A stretch of DNA of 37,920 bases from Streptomyces cahuitamycinicus (GTDB lineage Bacteria > Actinomycetota > Actinomycetes > Streptomycetales > Streptomycetaceae), in contig NZ_POUC01000028.1 of NCBI RefSeq assembly GCF_002891435.1, positions 1 through 37,920 of the forward strand. Direction: 5' to 3'. Below the pieces are notes generated by a model. The model did not search any database. It was not told the DNA's origin and was given only the letters and a program-made list of their open reading frames with translations. Positions within the stretch are counted from its first letter, which is position 1, and every line of letters begins with the position of its first letter. Positions 24,511 to 33,010 of this stretch are shown one piece after another. A program made the translations under genes and the position numbers.

Positions 24511-27500
24511 TCACGGAGTTCGCGGGTGCGTCGACTCCGCCTCGGCCTCGGCCTCGTGACGGCGCTCGGTGCCTGCCGTGAACTCGCGTGTGTACGTGTC
24601 CTCGTCCAGTGCGGCGTGCAGACGGGCCGCGATGCGCTCCACGTCTCCCCGTTCCGCCGGGGGGTGCGGGGCGCCCGCCCGTTCACGGGTCGCCGCCGCC
24701 GTGCCGAGGAGGCGGGTCGCCCGTTCCGGGGCGCCGGACAGGGAGTACGCCCCTGCCAGGCCCTCCAGGGCCAGCGCGACCGACCGGGGGTCCTTGGTCG
24801 TGGCGGCGGCCGCGAGACCGTCCCGGTGGTAGGTCAGGGCACGGTCGGCGTCGCCGCGCTGTTCGGCGATGAAGCCCAGTTCGGCCAGGACCAGTGCGAG
24901 GCCGGGGCCGTCGCCGCGCCGGCGGTTCCAGGCGAGCCAGGGCCGCAGCCACTCCTCGGCGGCGTCGAGGCGGCCCTGTCGGCGGGCGCTCAGGGCGAGG
25001 CCCAGCGCGGCGAACTGCTCGGCCGGCTGGTTGCCCTGCCCCACCGCGATCCGCAGGGCGCGCGTGTGCAGGTCGTCGGCCTCGTCGTAGCGCTGGGTGA
25101 GCAGGGCGATCCTGCCGAGACCCGACAGCTTCGTGGACATCTCCGGCCAGGTCTCCAGTGCCTGGGCGATGCGCAGGCTCTCCCGGTGCAGCTGGGCGGC
25201 GAGGTCGTAGTCGCCGTTGATCTCGGCGAGCCTGCCCAGCACGTCCGTCGTCTTCAGCCGGCCCCACAGGTCGCCCAGTTCAGCGAAGTGGGCGCGGGCC
25301 TCCTCGGCGTTGCCGCGCAGCGACTCCAGGTCCCCGCGGGCCAGGGCGAAGCACGCGCGCGTGGTCAGCGCGGCGGCGGTGCCCCACGCGTCGCGCAGGG
25401 TGCGGAAGCGCACCAGGACGCGCTCGACCCGCTGCTCGCCCTTGACCAGCGCCCCCACCGTCCACTGCGCGTGCGCCAGGAACCACTGGGCCCTGGTCGA
25501 CTCCAGCGTCGACTCCGGCGGGTACTCCTCCAGGGCGTCGCACTCCCGGTCGTGCTCGCCGAGCAGCAACCGGATGCCCGTGTACCAGAACACCGCCTCC
25601 ACGCGCTCCTCGGGCGCGGCCTCGCCCGGCGTGTCGAGGGCCGTCGCCAGCGCCCTGCGGGCCTCGCCCAGCCGGCCACGGACGTACCAGTACCAGGTCA
25701 GCGAGTTCACCAGGCGCAGCGCTTCCTGCGCGGCCCCGGCCCGGTCGGCCTCGGCCAGTGCGCGCTGCACATTGGCCGCCTCCAGGTCCAGGTACTGGAA
25801 CCAGCGCGACTGCTCCCGCTCGTGCAGATGCGGCCTGGCCCGCTCGGCCAGGCGGACGCAGTGGCGCAGATGCCGGGCGGCGGTCCCGGCGTGCTCACCC
25901 GACTCGGCGAGCTTGTCACGCGCGTAGACCGCGACCGACTCCAGCAGCCGGTAGCGCGGTCCCTGCGGTCCCTCGGTGCGGACGGCCAGCGAGCGTTCCA
26001 CGAGCAGGCTCAGCGCGTCCAGGACGTCGGCGGGGGACACACCGCCGCCGGAGCACACGTCCTCGGCCGCCCGCAGTCCGCACCCCTCGGCGAACACCGA
26101 CAGCCTGCGCAGCACGGTCCGTTCACGGTCGTCGAGCAGGCCCCAGCTCCAGTCGAGCGTCGCCTGCAGCGTCCGGTGGCGTGAAGGGGCGTCCCGGTAG
26201 CCGCTGTTGAGCACCCGGAACCGGTCGTCGAGCCGGTCGTGCAGTTCCCGGATGCCCAGCGATCTCACGCGCGTGGCGGCCAGTTCCAGAGCGAGCGGGA
26301 TGCCGTCGAGGCGCCGGCACACATCGGCGACCAGCGGGGCGGTGGTGGCGTCGAGCACGAACTCCGGGTCCGTCGCCCTGGTCCGGTCGACGAAGAGGCG
26401 TACGGCCCCCGCGCTCGTCAGGGCGTCGAGGTCCGGGCGGTCCTCCGGCGGCAGCGACAGGGGCGCCACCGGATACACCGTCTCGTCACGGGTGCGCAGT
26501 GGTTCCTGGCTGGTCGTCAGGACGCTCAGCCGCGGGGCCCGGTTCAGCAGCAGACCGGCCAGTTGAGCGACGGCCTCCACGACGTGCTCGCAGTTGTCCA
26601 GCACGAGCAGCAGCCTCCGGCCGGCCAGCGCGTTCGCCAGGCGGTCCGTGGGGCCCTCGGCGTCGTCGTCGGAGGTGCTCTCCCGGATCCCCAGCGCCGC
26701 CATGACCTGCTCGGCGAGCGCCTCCGCTCCGGCGAACCGCTCCAGGCCCCCGGCGTCCGCGAGTTCCACCAGCCAGGTGCCGTCGCCGAACGCGCCCGCC
26801 AGGCTCTCCGCCGTGGCCTGGGCGAGGCGGGTCTTGCCGACCCCGCCCGGCCCGGTGAGCGTCACCAGGCGGCGCCGCAGGAGCAGGGCCCGGATCGCCC
26901 GGACGTCCTGCTCGCGGCCCACCAGGGGCGAGGCCGGCCCGGTCGGCCCCGGCCCCGCCGGCACTCCCGCGACGGACGGCGCGGGTGGCTCCGGCCGGGC
27001 CAGCACCGGATCGTGGCGCAGGATGGCCTGCTGCAGCGCCTCCAGGGACGGACCGGGAGTCAGCCCCAACTCCTCGTCCAGCCGGCGCCGTAGATCGTTG
27101 AAGCAGTCGAGCGCGTCGGAGGAGCGCCCCGCCTGGTACAGCGCCCACATCAGCGCGCCCCGCAGCCCCTCGCGCAGCGGGTGCTGCGCCACCAGCTCGG
27201 TCAGCTTGCCCACCAGCAGACTGTGCTCGCCCAACTCCAACCGCACGGTGGCGTGTTCCTCCACCGCCGTCAGCCGCTCCTCCTCCAGGCTCGCCGCCGT
27301 CGGCCGCACGGACTGCTGCTCCGCGAACTCGGCGAAGGCGGGGCCGCGCCACAGCGCCAGCGCCTCGGTGTAGAGCGCCGCCCGCGTCACCGGGTCCTCG
27401 CCGGACCGGGCCCGGGCGACCAGTTCACGGAACCGCCCGGCGTCGATCGCTCCGGCCGGGACGTCCAGGACGTACCCGGGCGGCCGGTGCGCGATCAGTT

Positions 27501-27750
27501 CGCGCCCGTCCGCCTCCGCGTCCTCCAACGCGCGCCGTAACTGGGAGACCTTGGCCTGGAGCGACGCCGTCGGCCGGGCCGTGAACGTCGAGCCGCCCCA
27601 CAGGTCCTCGATGAGCCGCGCCGTCGGCACGACCTGCCCGTGGTGGGCGAGCAGATCGGCGAGGAGCAGGCGCACCTTGACTTCGGGTACCCGCACGACA
27701 CGACTCTCGTCCGTGCGCACCTCCAGCGGCCCCAGCACCCCGAATTCCAT
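24511..27750 (-). CDS. AfsR-type SARP transcription activator
   Basis: A 1079-residue pathway regulator of the AfsR/SARP class. Residues 1-98 form the OmpR-like winged helix (MEFGVLGPLEV to APPGYVLDV-like end) that binds direct heptamer repeats. Residues 100-245 form the BTAD domain (LYTEALALWRGPAFAEF). An NB-ARC/STAND ATPase follows with Walker A TGPGGVGKT (299-307) and Walker B LLLVLDNCEH (380-389), then a C-terminal TPR array of about 650-1050. Proteins of this class switch on secondary-metabolite or stress genes. ATG at 27750 begins the conserved domain directly, though GGAG lies only 3 bases away and a leaderless transcript is possible (TACGCT nearby). Five heptamer repeats at 27837-27885 suggest self-regulation. 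It converges on the ferritin-like gene (51 bases). Targets unknown. Confidence 0.93.
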   Translation of the reverse strand: MEFGVLGPLEVRTDESRVVRVPEVKVRLLLADLLAHHGQVVPTARLIEDLWGGSTFTARPTASLQAKVSQLRRALEDAEADGRELIAHRPPGYVLDVPAGAIDAGRFRELVARARSGEDPVTRAALYTEALALWRGPAFAEFAEQQSVRPTAASLEEERLTAVEEHATVRLELGEHSLLVGKLTELVAQHPLREGLRGALMWALYQAGRSSDALDCFNDLRRRLDEELGLTPGPSLEALQQAILRHDPVLARPEPPAPSVAGVPAGPGPTGPASPLVGREQDVRAIRALLLRRRLVTLTGPGGVGKTRLAQATAESLAGAFGDGTWLVELADAGGLERFAGAEALAEQVMAALGIRESTSDDDAEGPTDRLANALAGRRLLLVLDNCEHVVEAVAQLAGLLLNRAPRLSVLTTSQEPLRTRDETVYPVAPLSLPPEDRPDLDALTSAGAVRLFVDRTRATDPEFVLDATTAPLVADVCRRLDGIPLALELAATRVRSLGIRELHDRLDDRFRVLNSGYRDAPSRHRTLQATLDWSWGLLDDRERTVLRRLSVFAEGCGLRAAEDVCSGGGVSPADVLDALSLLVERSLAVRTEGPQGPRYRLLESVAVYARDKLAESGEHAGTAARHLRHCVRLAERARPHLHEREQSRWFQYLDLEAANVQRALAEADRAGAAQEALRLVNSLTWYWYVRGRLGEARRALATALDTPGEAAPEERVEAVFWYTGIRLLLGEHDRECDALEEYPPESTLESTRAQWFLAHAQWTVGALVKGEQRVERVLVRFRTLRDAWGTAAALTTRACFALARGDLESLRGNAEEARAHFAELGDLWGRLKTTDVLGRLAEINGDYDLAAQLHRESLRIAQALETWPEMSTKLSGLGRIALLTQRYDEADDLHTRALRIAVGQGNQPAEQFAALGLALSARRQGRLDAAEEWLRPWLAWNRRRGDGPGLALVLAELGFIAEQRGDADRALTYHRDGLAAAATTKDPRSVALALEGLAGAYSLSGAPERATRLLGTAAATRERAGAPHPPAERGDVERIAARLHAALDEDTYTREFTAGTERRHEAEAEAESTHPRTP

Positions 27751-27836
27751 GATCTCCAGCGTAACCGCCCGGCGACCGGCGTGACCGGCGACGACAAGGG
27801 CTCGGCCACCGCTCCGCAGGGCGTTCCCGCACCGTT

Positions 27837-27885
27837 TCGGAAGTGGTCCGAAGCGGATCCGAAGTCGTCCGAAGCGAACCCGAAG
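27837..27885. promoter_or_regulatory. Five helically phased heptamer repeats upstream of the SARP gene
   Basis: The heptamer TCCGAAG occurs at 27847, 27858 and 27868, with one-mismatch copies at 27837 (TCGGAAG) and 27879 (CCCGAAG). Spacings are 10, 11, 10 and 11 bases, that is one helical turn. SARP winged-helix domains bind exactly such heptamer repeats. The block starts about 87 bases upstream of the SARP start codon, so it is a likely operator for the regulator itself and perhaps for plus-strand genes as well. Confidence 0.65.
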
Positions 27886-28067
27886 GGGCATGGGTCAGGG
27901 TTCCCCGAGGAGTGCGGTTTCGGCGGGACACGGAGGCGGGGGCAGGTGGCCGAGAATGAGCGACCGCGACCGGCGATCATCGTCGGCGGCATCAGGGAAG
28001 GGCCGGTTCGGGCACGTCACGACGGAACGGCCGGCCTCCCGGGCCCGGCTGCGGCCGGACTTCGACG
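27886..28067. other. Intergenic stretch between SARP operator and coding remnant
   Basis: The region 27751-28462 lacks an intact gene. This part holds no frame with convincing codon bias and no recognised motif. Promoters for plus-strand transcription may lie here but none is clear. Confidence 0.4.
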
Positions 28068-28460
28068 GTGAGCTTCCACGACCACCGGGAGCGGCTCGGT
28101 CCCGACGGCACCCTGGCCGCCTCCGACGACTGGGACGTCTCGGCCGGCGCCGCCACCGGCAGTGCCACCGCGGTCACCGAGGACGTCTTCGTGCCGGCTC
28201 ACCACGCCGTGTCCTTCGCACGCCCTCGCCAACGCCGACGCCGCACGGCAGGGCCGCGTCCTGGTCGGCCCGGAGCCCTCCGTGTCCTTCGCACGCCCTC
28301 GCCAACGCCGACGCCGACCTCGCACCGCAGGGCCGCGTCCTGGTCGGGCCCGGAGCCCGGCACCGTCTTCCTCCGAGTCGACGCCCCGGACCGTCCTTTC
28401 CACCGGCGCGCCCCGCGTGCCGGACCGCACAGCACACCACTTCGTACTGGAGGAACACAT
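28068..28460 (+). pseudogene. Decayed coding remnant, possibly acyl-CoA dehydrogenase-like
   Basis: From 28068 the frame reads SFHDHRERLGPDGTLAASDD then WDVSAGAATGSATAVTED then VFVPAHH, with strong third-position GC bias. The WDV...GTGS...EDVFVP pattern resembles the middle of acyl-CoA dehydrogenase-like flavoproteins. After about 28205 the frame is broken and a 73-base tandem duplication shifts it again; coding-like stretches HALANADA and QGRVLVGPEP then appear in other frames. The flanking parts of such an enzyme are missing. I read this as a gene remnant upstream of the imine-reductase-like gene. Family assignment is tentative. Confidence 0.3.
28207..28358. repeat. Tandem direct repeat, period 73 bases
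   Basis: The first 37 bases of each unit (28207-28243 and 28280-28316) are identical, and the rest of the units match apart from a 6-7 base insertion in the second copy. The period is not a multiple of three, so the duplication breaks any reading frame. Looks like a replication or recombination duplication within decaying sequence. Confidence 0.85.
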
Positions 28461-28462
28461 TC

Positions 28463-29350
28463 ATGGGTGACAACCACACCTCGGTGTCGGTGCTCGGCCT
28501 CGGCCTGATGGGGCAGGCCCTGGCCGCCGCCTTCCTGAGGGCGGGCCACGCCACCACCGTGTGGAACCGTTCGGCCGGCAAGGGCGACGGACTCGTCGCG
28601 GACGGCGCGGTCCTCGCCGCGAACCCCGCCGACGCCGTCGGCGCCGGCGACCTCGTGGTCGTGTGCGTGTCGACGTACGACGTGGTGCACGACGTCATCG
28701 GCCCGCTGGGCGACGCCCTGCGCGGCAAGACCGTCGTCAACCTCACCACCGGCTCCTCCGAGCAGGCCCGGCAGACCGCCGAGTGGGCGGAGAAGAACGG
28801 CGCACAGTACCTCGACGGCGCCATCATGATCACCCCGCCCGGCATCGGCGCCGCGACCTCCGTCCTCTTCTACGCCGGTGACCAGGCCGTCTTCGACGCC
28901 CACGAGCCCGTGCTGAAGCTCCTCGGCGGCGGCACCACCTACCTCGGCACCGACCACGGCAAGCCCGCCCTGTTCGACGTGTCGCTGCTCGGCCTGATGT
29001 GGGGTGCCCTCAACAGCTTCCTGCACGGTGTGGCCATCGTGGAGACCGGCGGCGTCAAGGCGCAGGAATTCCTGCCGTGGGCGCACATGTGGCTCGACGC
29101 CATCAAGATGTTCACGGCCGACTACGCCGCGCAGATCGACGCCGGCGACGAGAAGTTCCCGGCCGACGACGCGACCCTGGAGACCCACCTGGGCGCGCTC
29201 AAGCACCTCGTCGAGGAGTCCGAGGCGCTCGGCGTCGACACCGAACTGCCCAAGTACTCCGAGGCGCTGATGGAGGGCGTCATCGCACAGGGCCACGCCA
29301 AGAACAGCTACGCCAGCGTCGTGAAGGCATACCGCCGCCCGAACCGGTGA
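28463..29350 (+). CDS. NADPH-dependent imine reductase-like oxidoreductase
   Basis: A 295-residue enzyme of the beta-hydroxyacid dehydrogenase/imine reductase group. The N-terminal Rossmann domain has GLGLMGQALAAAFL (12-25) and VWNRS (33-37); the NRS pattern favours NADPH. VVNLTTGSSEQAR (91-103) is the conserved mid segment. The C-terminal half is all helical with LFDVSLLGLMWGALNSFLHG; Asp172 aligns by eye with the catalytic Asp of R-selective imine reductases. The usual 6-phosphogluconate-dehydrogenase-type active-site lysine is not evident, which supports imine reduction over hydroxyacid oxidation. Length is normal. The ATG is preceded by CTGGAGGA. The natural substrate (a cyclic imine or similar) is unknown. 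It is followed by a terminator-like hairpin. Confidence 0.87.
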   Translation: MGDNHTSVSVLGLGLMGQALAAAFLRAGHATTVWNRSAGKGDGLVADGAVLAANPADAVGAGDLVVVCVSTYDVVHDVIGPLGDALRGKTVVNLTTGSSEQARQTAEWAEKNGAQYLDGAIMITPPGIGAATSVLFYAGDQAVFDAHEPVLKLLGGGTTYLGTDHGKPALFDVSLLGLMWGALNSFLHGVAIVETGGVKAQEFLPWAHMWLDAIKMFTADYAAQIDAGDEKFPADDATLETHLGALKHLVEESEALGVDTELPKYSEALMEGVIAQGHAKNSYASVVKAYRRPNR

Positions 29351-29380
29351 GCACCGGGCCCGTTATTCGCTGCACCGCCT

Positions 29381-29426
29381 GACGAAGGGTCGGTTCCGAA
29401 TCCCCGTCGGAACCGGCCCGTTCGTC
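29381..29426 (+). terminator. Terminator after the imine reductase-like gene
   Basis: Arms at 29381-29399 and 29407-29426 are complementary apart from one bulged base and one mismatch, with a loop of about 7 bases, 30 bases after the stop codon. Confidence 0.7.
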
Positions 29427-30012
29427 GTCCCCGTGCGCGAAGCCCGACGTCGCCCTGCCGGTGCCCTCCGCGATCCTCCTCGCCACCGAGCCCGCCGGCT
29501 CCCCCACCCGGACCCGCCGACGTCCGCGGACGGCCGTCGACCCTCGCCGCGGACCGCGGACGACCGTCGAAATCCGGTCGTCCGCGACGGCCGGTCGGAC
29601 CGAGCGCCTTTCGTTCGGAGCAGCCCGCTGACGCGGGGTCCGGCACGCGCATCTGCGGCGTTGCCGTCGGCCGGCTACGGAGTGGGGGTGCACAGGTTCG
29701 CCGGCACACCCCGGCCCGGCGTCCCGGCCTGCTCATGTTCGAGTTCGTCGGCTACGACGTGCCGCGGGACCTCCTTGGTGCGGCGGCGTCGTAATCGCGC
29801 CGATTTTGCGGACGTGGCCAACGGCGAGGTGAGCGACGGGGCGAGCGGCGCGAGAATGGTGAGGGCCTGGCGCGGCACACCCGGAACTCGCGGGCAAACG
29901 ATCCGCCGACCCGCGCCGCCGCCGGGCGAGCTCCGAGATCAGGCTCGCTCCCCCCGATGTGATCGGACCGTCTTCAGACCGGCACGCACGCGCCGGAACG
30001 GAGGACTGACTC
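29427..30012. other. Gene-poor region with a hairpin, upstream of the amidase
   Basis: No convincing gene in about 580 bases. There is a second inverted repeat with 11-base perfect arms (29555-29565 and 29576-29586) in a stretch full of GGACG/CGTCC variants. A tiny reading frame (29733-29792) encodes MFEFVGYDVPRDLLGAAAS but lacks a clear ribosome site and may be a remnant. The end of the region holds the GGAGG ribosome site of the amidase. Confidence 0.45.
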
Positions 30013-31074
30013 ATGGCCACCCCGCTCACCGCCGCCCGGCTCGTCGCCGCGCTGAAGGCCGAGGGCTGCGCCGTTCGCGAAGTATCCGGCTGGCGCACCA
30101 ACAACCGTAATCACAAAGGCCCTTGGGGTCCCGTGCACGGCGCGATGATCCACCACACCGTCACCGGCTCCGGCACGGACGTCGTCGGACTGATCTTCCA
30201 CGGCCACAGCGCCCTGCCCGGCCCGCTCGCCACCGGGTGCATCACCAAGGACGGAGTCGTCCACCTCACCGGAAACGGCCGGGCCAACCACGCCGGAGGC
30301 GGTGACCGTGACGTGCTCGACGCCGTCATCGGCGAGTCGTACGGCACGTATCCGCCCCCGACGCGCGAGCACGACGGCTCGGCCGGCGCGGTCGACGGCA
30401 ACGCCCGCTTCTACGGCTGGGAGTGCGAGAACAGGGGCGACGGCAAGGATCCGTGGCCGCCCGCCCAGTACCTCGCGATGGTCAAGGCCACCGCCGCGAT
30501 CTGCCGCGCGCACGGCTGGGGCCACAAGAGCGCCATCGGCCACCTGGAGTGGAGCGACTGGAAGGTCGACCCGCGCGGATTCGACATGGCCGGCTTCCGC
30601 CGCGACGTCGCCGACGCCCTGGCCCTCCCGGCGGGCCGGTGGGAAGGAGAGGACCCCATGCCCCAGTACGTCAACCTCGGTGTCGCCAGGGAGTACCGAC
30701 TCGCGCCCGGCGCCTGGGACTCGGTCGAGTTCACCGCGGAGTGGACCGACGAGACCGGCCACCACGGCACCGGCGGAAGCGTGTTCGCCCGGGGCCCGGC
30801 CCGGTTCAGCGGCACCGTCAGCCTCCACATCGACGGACTGCCGGCGGGTGCGGTCGTGCAGGCGCGCATGTCGGAGTACGCGGGCGACGAGCACCGGGCC
30901 GACCACCCGATCCACGAGATCACCGGGACCGGCGGCGGCAGCTTCGTGGTGGTGCCCGTGACCAAGCGGCTCGCCCGGGGGCGCAGCATGCGGGTGCGGC
31001 TGCTGAACCAGGCGGGCGTCCCCGTCACCGTCGTGAGCGCCGTACTGACCGCGCTGGTGTGGAAGGAGACCTGA
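30013..31074 (+). CDS. N-acetylmuramoyl-L-alanine amidase, endolysin-like
   Basis: Zinc amidase of the Amidase_2/PGRP fold that cleaves the bond between MurNAc and L-Ala in peptidoglycan. Residues about 35-195 form the catalytic domain: the first His ligand is in GAMIHHTVTG (47-48), the second is His177 in AIGHLEW, and Asp186 in KVDPRG completes the site; YGWECEN (134-140) lies on the substrate face. Residues about 216-353 form a beta-rich C-terminal domain (EYRLAPGAWDSVEFTAEW...ARMSEYAG...TKRLARGRSMRVRLLNQAG) of the sort seen on Streptomyces phage lysins. No signal peptide is visible, so export would need a holin or lysis, unusual for a housekeeping cell-wall enzyme. ATG with GGAGG upstream. 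No other phage genes are nearby, so it may be a domesticated lysin. Confidence 0.9.
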   Translation: MATPLTAARLVAALKAEGCAVREVSGWRTNNRNHKGPWGPVHGAMIHHTVTGSGTDVVGLIFHGHSALPGPLATGCITKDGVVHLTGNGRANHAGGGDRDVLDAVIGESYGTYPPPTREHDGSAGAVDGNARFYGWECENRGDGKDPWPPAQYLAMVKATAAICRAHGWGHKSAIGHLEWSDWKVDPRGFDMAGFRRDVADALALPAGRWEGEDPMPQYVNLGVAREYRLAPGAWDSVEFTAEWTDETGHHGTGGSVFARGPARFSGTVSLHIDGLPAGAVVQARMSEYAGDEHRADHPIHEITGTGGGSFVVVPVTKRLARGRSMRVRLLNQAGVPVTVVSAVLTALVWKET

Positions 31075-31263
31075 GCCCCCCGGGAGACGATCGCCCGCCT
31101 TCGCGCGTACACCCGGGCATGAACCGAAGCGAGCAACCTCCGTTACGAGTTGAACGAACGCAGGGCCCTGTGATTAGGGTGCGGGCGATGTTCTGCGCGC
31201 ACCCCACCCCCTTGCTCCCGGCCGCAAGAGGCACCCACGCCTCCAGTCGTTGCGGGAGGTGCC

Positions 31264-32385
31264 GTGAGTGACACGATGACCACGGCCGTTCCCGGGACCG
31301 AGGTGACGCGGGCGCCGGGGACGAAGGAGCAGGACGCGGCCCCCCGCCCGGTCCGGCAGCGGGACGCGTTCTTCGACAACGCCAAGTACCTCGCGATCGT
31401 GCTGGTGGCCGTGGGACACGCCTGGGAGCCACTGCGCCAGGGCAGCAGGGCCGTCACCGCCCTCTACATGCTCGTCTACGCCTTCCACATGCCGGCCTTC
31501 ATCATCATCTCCGGCTACTTCTCCCGCACCTTCGACGGCAGCCCCGCCCGGCTCCGGCGCCTGCTCACCGGCGTCGTCGTCCCGTACGTGGTGTTCGAGA
31601 CGGCGTACACCCTGTTCACCCGCTGGACCAGCCAGGACCCCGACCGCCCGGTCAGCCTGCTGGATCCCCTGTATCTCACCTGGTTCCTCGCGGCGCTGTT
31701 CCTCTGGCGGCTGACCACGCCCCTGTGGCGGCTGGTGCGGTGGCCGCTTCCGCTCGCCCTGGCCGTCGCGATGCTGGCGACGACCGTCCCGTCCATCGGC
31801 CACGACCTCGATCTGCAGCGCACCCTGCAGTTCCTGCCGTACTTCGTGCTCGGTCTGCTGCTGCGGCCGGAGCACTTCCGGCTGGTACGACGGCGTGCGG
31901 CCCGGATCCTCGCCGTGCCGGTGGCCGCCTGCGCCCTGGCCGTGGCGTACTGGGCGGTCCCGCGGATGGACTACGCCTGGTTCTTCCACGCGGACAGCGC
32001 CCCGGAGCTGGGCGTCCCCCTCTGGTACGGGCCCGTGATGACCCTGGCCGCCTTCGGCTGCTCGCTCGTCCTGGCCGGCTGTTTCCTCGCCTGGGTGCCC
32101 GGGCGCCGGACATGGTTCACCGTGCTGGGCGCCGGCACGCTGTGCGGCTACCTGCTGCACGGCTTCGTGGCGCAGGCCGCGAAGTACTGGGGCTGGTACG
32201 AGCCGGCCTGGGTCCGCGGCCCCGCCGGCCCGGTCGCCGCCACTCTGGTCGCAGCCGTGGCCGTCACCGTCCTGTGCACTCCGTCCGTACGGCGGGTCTT
32301 CCGCCCCGTGACGGAACCGGGCATGGCGTGGGCGTTCCGCACAGAGGCCGCCACCCGGACCGGTGCCCGTCGGGCTGCGCCCTGA
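31264..32385 (+). CDS. Acyltransferase-3 family integral membrane protein
   Basis: A 373-residue membrane protein with about 10 hydrophobic helices, of the acyltransferase 3 group (fucose-4-O-acetylase-like), which O-acylates sugars or other cell-surface molecules. The N-terminal cytoplasmic stretch (1-36) is followed by the family start RDAFFDNAKYLAIVLVAVGH, with the conserved His52. FHMPAFIIISGYFSRTF (about 75-90) is the second conserved segment, and LPYFVLGLLLRPEHFR and TLCGYLLHGF follow. GTG start at 31264 with GGGAGG close by. The substrate is unknown. It lies 190 bases after the endolysin-like amidase and 55 bases before the DUF2945 gene on the same strand. Confidence 0.88.
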   Translation: MSDTMTTAVPGTEVTRAPGTKEQDAAPRPVRQRDAFFDNAKYLAIVLVAVGHAWEPLRQGSRAVTALYMLVYAFHMPAFIIISGYFSRTFDGSPARLRRLLTGVVVPYVVFETAYTLFTRWTSQDPDRPVSLLDPLYLTWFLAALFLWRLTTPLWRLVRWPLPLALAVAMLATTVPSIGHDLDLQRTLQFLPYFVLGLLLRPEHFRLVRRRAARILAVPVAACALAVAYWAVPRMDYAWFFHADSAPELGVPLWYGPVMTLAAFGCSLVLAGCFLAWVPGRRTWFTVLGAGTLCGYLLHGFVAQAAKYWGWYEPAWVRGPAGPVAATLVAAVAVTVLCTPSVRRVFRPVTEPGMAWAFRTEAATRTGARRAAP

Positions 32386-32440
32386 CCGCACAGCCCGCAC
32401 GCTGGAGGAACAGCACACTTCTCCGCGAGGGAGCACCGGC

Positions 32441-32668
32441 ATGGCGAAGGGCCGCAGCGAGGGCGGGAAACCGAAGAAGGGCGACAAGGTCACCTGGAGC
32501 AGTCACGGCAGCCGGACCGAGGGCGAGGTGGAGAGGGAGATCACCGAACGGACCGAGGCATCGGGCCGCACGGTCGACGCCTCGCCGGAGGAGCCGCGGT
32601 ACGAGGTGCGCAGCGACAAGTCCGGCAGGACCGCGGTGCACAAGCCGTCCGCCCTCAAGAAGAAGTGA
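32441..32668 (+). CDS. DUF2945 / HVA1-type Tudor-like small protein
   Basis: A 75-residue basic protein. The sequence GDKVTWSSHGSRTEGEVERE, then DASPEEPRYEVRSDKSGRTA and VHKPSALKKK, matches the DUF2945 (hypervirulence-associated protein, Tudor-like) family over its full length, a small beta-barrel fold of unknown role. The N-terminal MAKGRSEGGKPKK is a basic tail. ATG at 32441 with GAGGGAG upstream. The DUF3140 gene begins 7 bases after its stop; the two families often occur together, so a shared function is likely. Molecular role is unknown. Confidence 0.9.
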   Translation: MAKGRSEGGKPKKGDKVTWSSHGSRTEGEVEREITERTEASGRTVDASPEEPRYEVRSDKSGRTAVHKPSALKKK

Positions 32669-32674
32669 GGCGGC

Positions 32675-33010
32675 GTGGACGGCGAGGAGCGCGAGGAGAC
32701 CTGGAACGACTTCCGTGAGCTGGTGAACATGACACCGGCGGACCTGGAGCAGTGGCTGGAGTCCGACGAATCGACGAGCGCCGGTCAGCACCAGGACGGG
32801 GGCGAGTCCACCGGGCACGCCTCCGGCCGCCGGATCGTGGCCATCCTGAGGGCCAGGAAGGGCGACCTCACGGACGACGACTACCGGCACATGCGCAAGG
32901 TCGTCGGCTACGTCCGCCGCCACCAGGCCCAGCGGCCCTCCGGGGACGTCCGGGACACGCGGTGGCGGCACTCCCTGATGAACTGGGGCCACGACCCGCT
33001 GAGCGGGTGA
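32675..33010 (+). CDS. DUF3140 family protein
   Basis: A 111-residue soluble protein. NMTPADLEQWLESDES, HASGRRIVAILRARK, DDDYRHMRKVVGYVRRHQAQ and RHSLMNWGHDP match the DUF3140 family through its length. Its C-terminal NWGHDP is the most conserved part. GTG start 7 bases after the DUF2945 stop, so translation is likely coupled. Conserved basic and aromatic residues would allow nucleic-acid contact but no activity is known. It ends directly against the convergent small gene on the minus strand with no intervening base. Confidence 0.9.
   Translation: MDGEEREETWNDFRELVNMTPADLEQWLESDESTSAGQHQDGGESTGHASGRRIVAILRARKGDLTDDDYRHMRKVVGYVRRHQAQRPSGDVRDTRWRHSLMNWGHDPLSG

Noticed and set aside
29733..29792. 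A 19-codon frame (MFEFVGYDVPRDLLGAAAS) in the gap before the amidase
   Set aside because: Peptide looks protein-like but there is no ribosome site and the flanks are non-coding; kept only as a possible remnant.
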